14,137 bases of DNA from the NCBI GenBank assembly GCA_964493475.1, contig CAZBNS010000045.1, forward strand, positions 1 to 14,137, written 5' to 3'. The translations under genes were made by a program, and so were the position numbers. This DNA comes from CALXSC01 sp964493475 (GTDB lineage Bacteria > Pseudomonadota > Alphaproteobacteria > Rickettsiales > UBA1997). Below are positions 13,675-14,137 of this stretch, one piece after another. The first letter of the stretch is position 1. Each line of letters starts with the position of its first letter. Below the pieces are notes generated by a model, which was not told the origin of the DNA, ran no database searches, and was given only the letters and a program-made list of their open reading frames with translations.

Positions 13675-14137
13675 ATGGACAGGGAACAAATACTTCAATC
13701 CGCAAAAGATAATGTGGAACATATAATGAAACACCTATTTCCAAATGCCATGCGGGACAATAAAAGAATGTTTATTGGCAACACAAGCGGAATTAAAGGT
13801 GATAGTCTTGTTATAGAATTAGATGGAGATAAAAAAGGATTGTGGCACGACTTTGCTACAGGACAAGGCGGAGATATTATTGATTTATGGGCTGAGGAGA
13901 ACAATCTAAACCCAAAAACAGATTTCTCGGCCATTTTAAAGCAGATTGGAGATTTTCTAGGTGTAGATACTAAAAAAGAAGAAACCCAACCAAAAACCGC
14001 TAAAAAACCCGATTATGTTTGGATTTGTTTTGATGCAAATAACAAACCACTTGTCCAAGTTTCAAGATACAATACACCAACTGGAAAAATATTTTACCCA
14101 TTTGACATTATTGCTAATAAATTTGGACTTCCTGCCA
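13675..14137 (+). CDS. Mobile-element primase/helicase, N-terminal part (runs off the window)
   Basis: The first 154 codons of a longer gene, open to the right edge. The ATG is preceded by TTGAGGA at a normal distance, 10 bp after the previous stop. The segment 'GDKKGLWHDFATGQGGDIIDLWAEE' (51-75) is the hallmark of the N-terminal primase-like domain of phage and plasmid primase/helicases, which usually continues into a Toprim and a RecA-like/AAA helicase domain. After it comes a charged linker and 'YVWICFDANNKPLVQVSRYNTP', the next module. Such proteins prime and unwind element DNA during replication. The helicase part cannot be confirmed from this window. Confidence 0.75.
   Translation, partial: MDREQILQSAKDNVEHIMKHLFPNAMRDNKRMFIGNTSGIKGDSLVIELDGDKKGLWHDFATGQGGDIIDLWAEENNLNPKTDFSAILKQIGDFLGVDTKKEETQPKTAKKPDYVWICFDANNKPLVQVSRYNTPTGKIFYPFDIIANKFGLPA

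Larger units (their letters stand above)
4965..14137 (+). mobile_element. Integrated element in tRNA-Lys (left part only)
   Basis: The left end is the tRNA-Lys 3' remnant. Next come an AlpA-like excisionase and a tyrosine integrase, cargo (tRNA, GNAT, HerA ATPase), and a plus-strand block with DUF3768, methylase-like, regulator and primase genes as found on alphaproteobacterial ICEs, plasmids and phage-plasmids. No structural phage genes or conjugation genes are visible yet; the element runs off the right edge. The right end should carry an intact tRNA-Lys(CTT) on the minus strand. An alternative is that a second element begins next to the tRNA-Met at 7187 and the integrase belongs only to a shorter remnant. 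Confidence 0.65.

Noticed and set aside
1..14137. CRISPR arrays, rRNA genes or insertion-sequence transposases
   Set aside because: No regularly spaced direct repeats, no rRNA-like sequence and no transposase motifs were seen; repeats present are single inverted pairs or two-copy motifs.

Overview
The window is AT-rich and dense, and looks like a host-associated or reduced-genome alphaproteobacterium. Three things suggest this: an orphan HK97-type prohead protease of the kind left by alphaproteobacterial gene transfer agents, a DUF3768 protein (a family known mainly from Alphaproteobacteria and their plasmids), and an elongator-type tRNA-Met with a G-U first pair ending GCTACCA. This placement is an inference, and genus cannot be read from the window.

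Left part (1-4943): ordinary chromosome. A gene-free stretch packed with hairpins (1-374) is followed by an HD-domain phosphohydrolase (minus), an unrecognised helical protein (minus), a ComF-type phosphoribosyltransferase (plus), an orphan prohead protease (minus, stop codons overlapping those of comF) and a secreted BepA-like M48 metalloprotease with TPR repeats (minus).

Junction (4965-5009): the 3' half of a tRNA-Lys(CTT), from anticodon loop to CCA, lies on the minus strand directly upstream of the protease gene and 320 bp from an excisionase-integrase pair (5329-6882). This is the classic picture of an attachment site. I read 4965 to the right edge as one integrated element whose far end, expected to carry the intact tRNA-Lys, lies outside the window.

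Element (5010-14137+): the integrase module is followed by a complete tRNA with anticodon CAT (7111-7187), a GNAT acetyltransferase, and a large membrane-anchored HerA/FtsK-type ATPase on the minus strand. Then comes a plus-strand block typical of alphaproteobacterial ICEs and phage-plasmids: DUF3768, a small conserved hypothetical, a DNA-methylase-like protein without a visible catalytic NPPY motif, a two-domain DNA-binding-like protein, an AlpA-like regulator, a winged-helix-like protein, and the start of a primase/helicase. It is also possible that two elements are juxtaposed (one in tRNA-Lys, one next to tRNA-Met); the window cannot settle this.

Most worth a second look: the standalone membrane-bound HerA ATPase in the cargo position; the methylase-like protein with a textbook sliding-clamp-binding pentapeptide at its C-terminus and similar peptides in two neighbours; a tRNA-promoter-like motif present in opposite orientations on both sides of the integrase module; and short shared motifs in the intergenic regions of the element.
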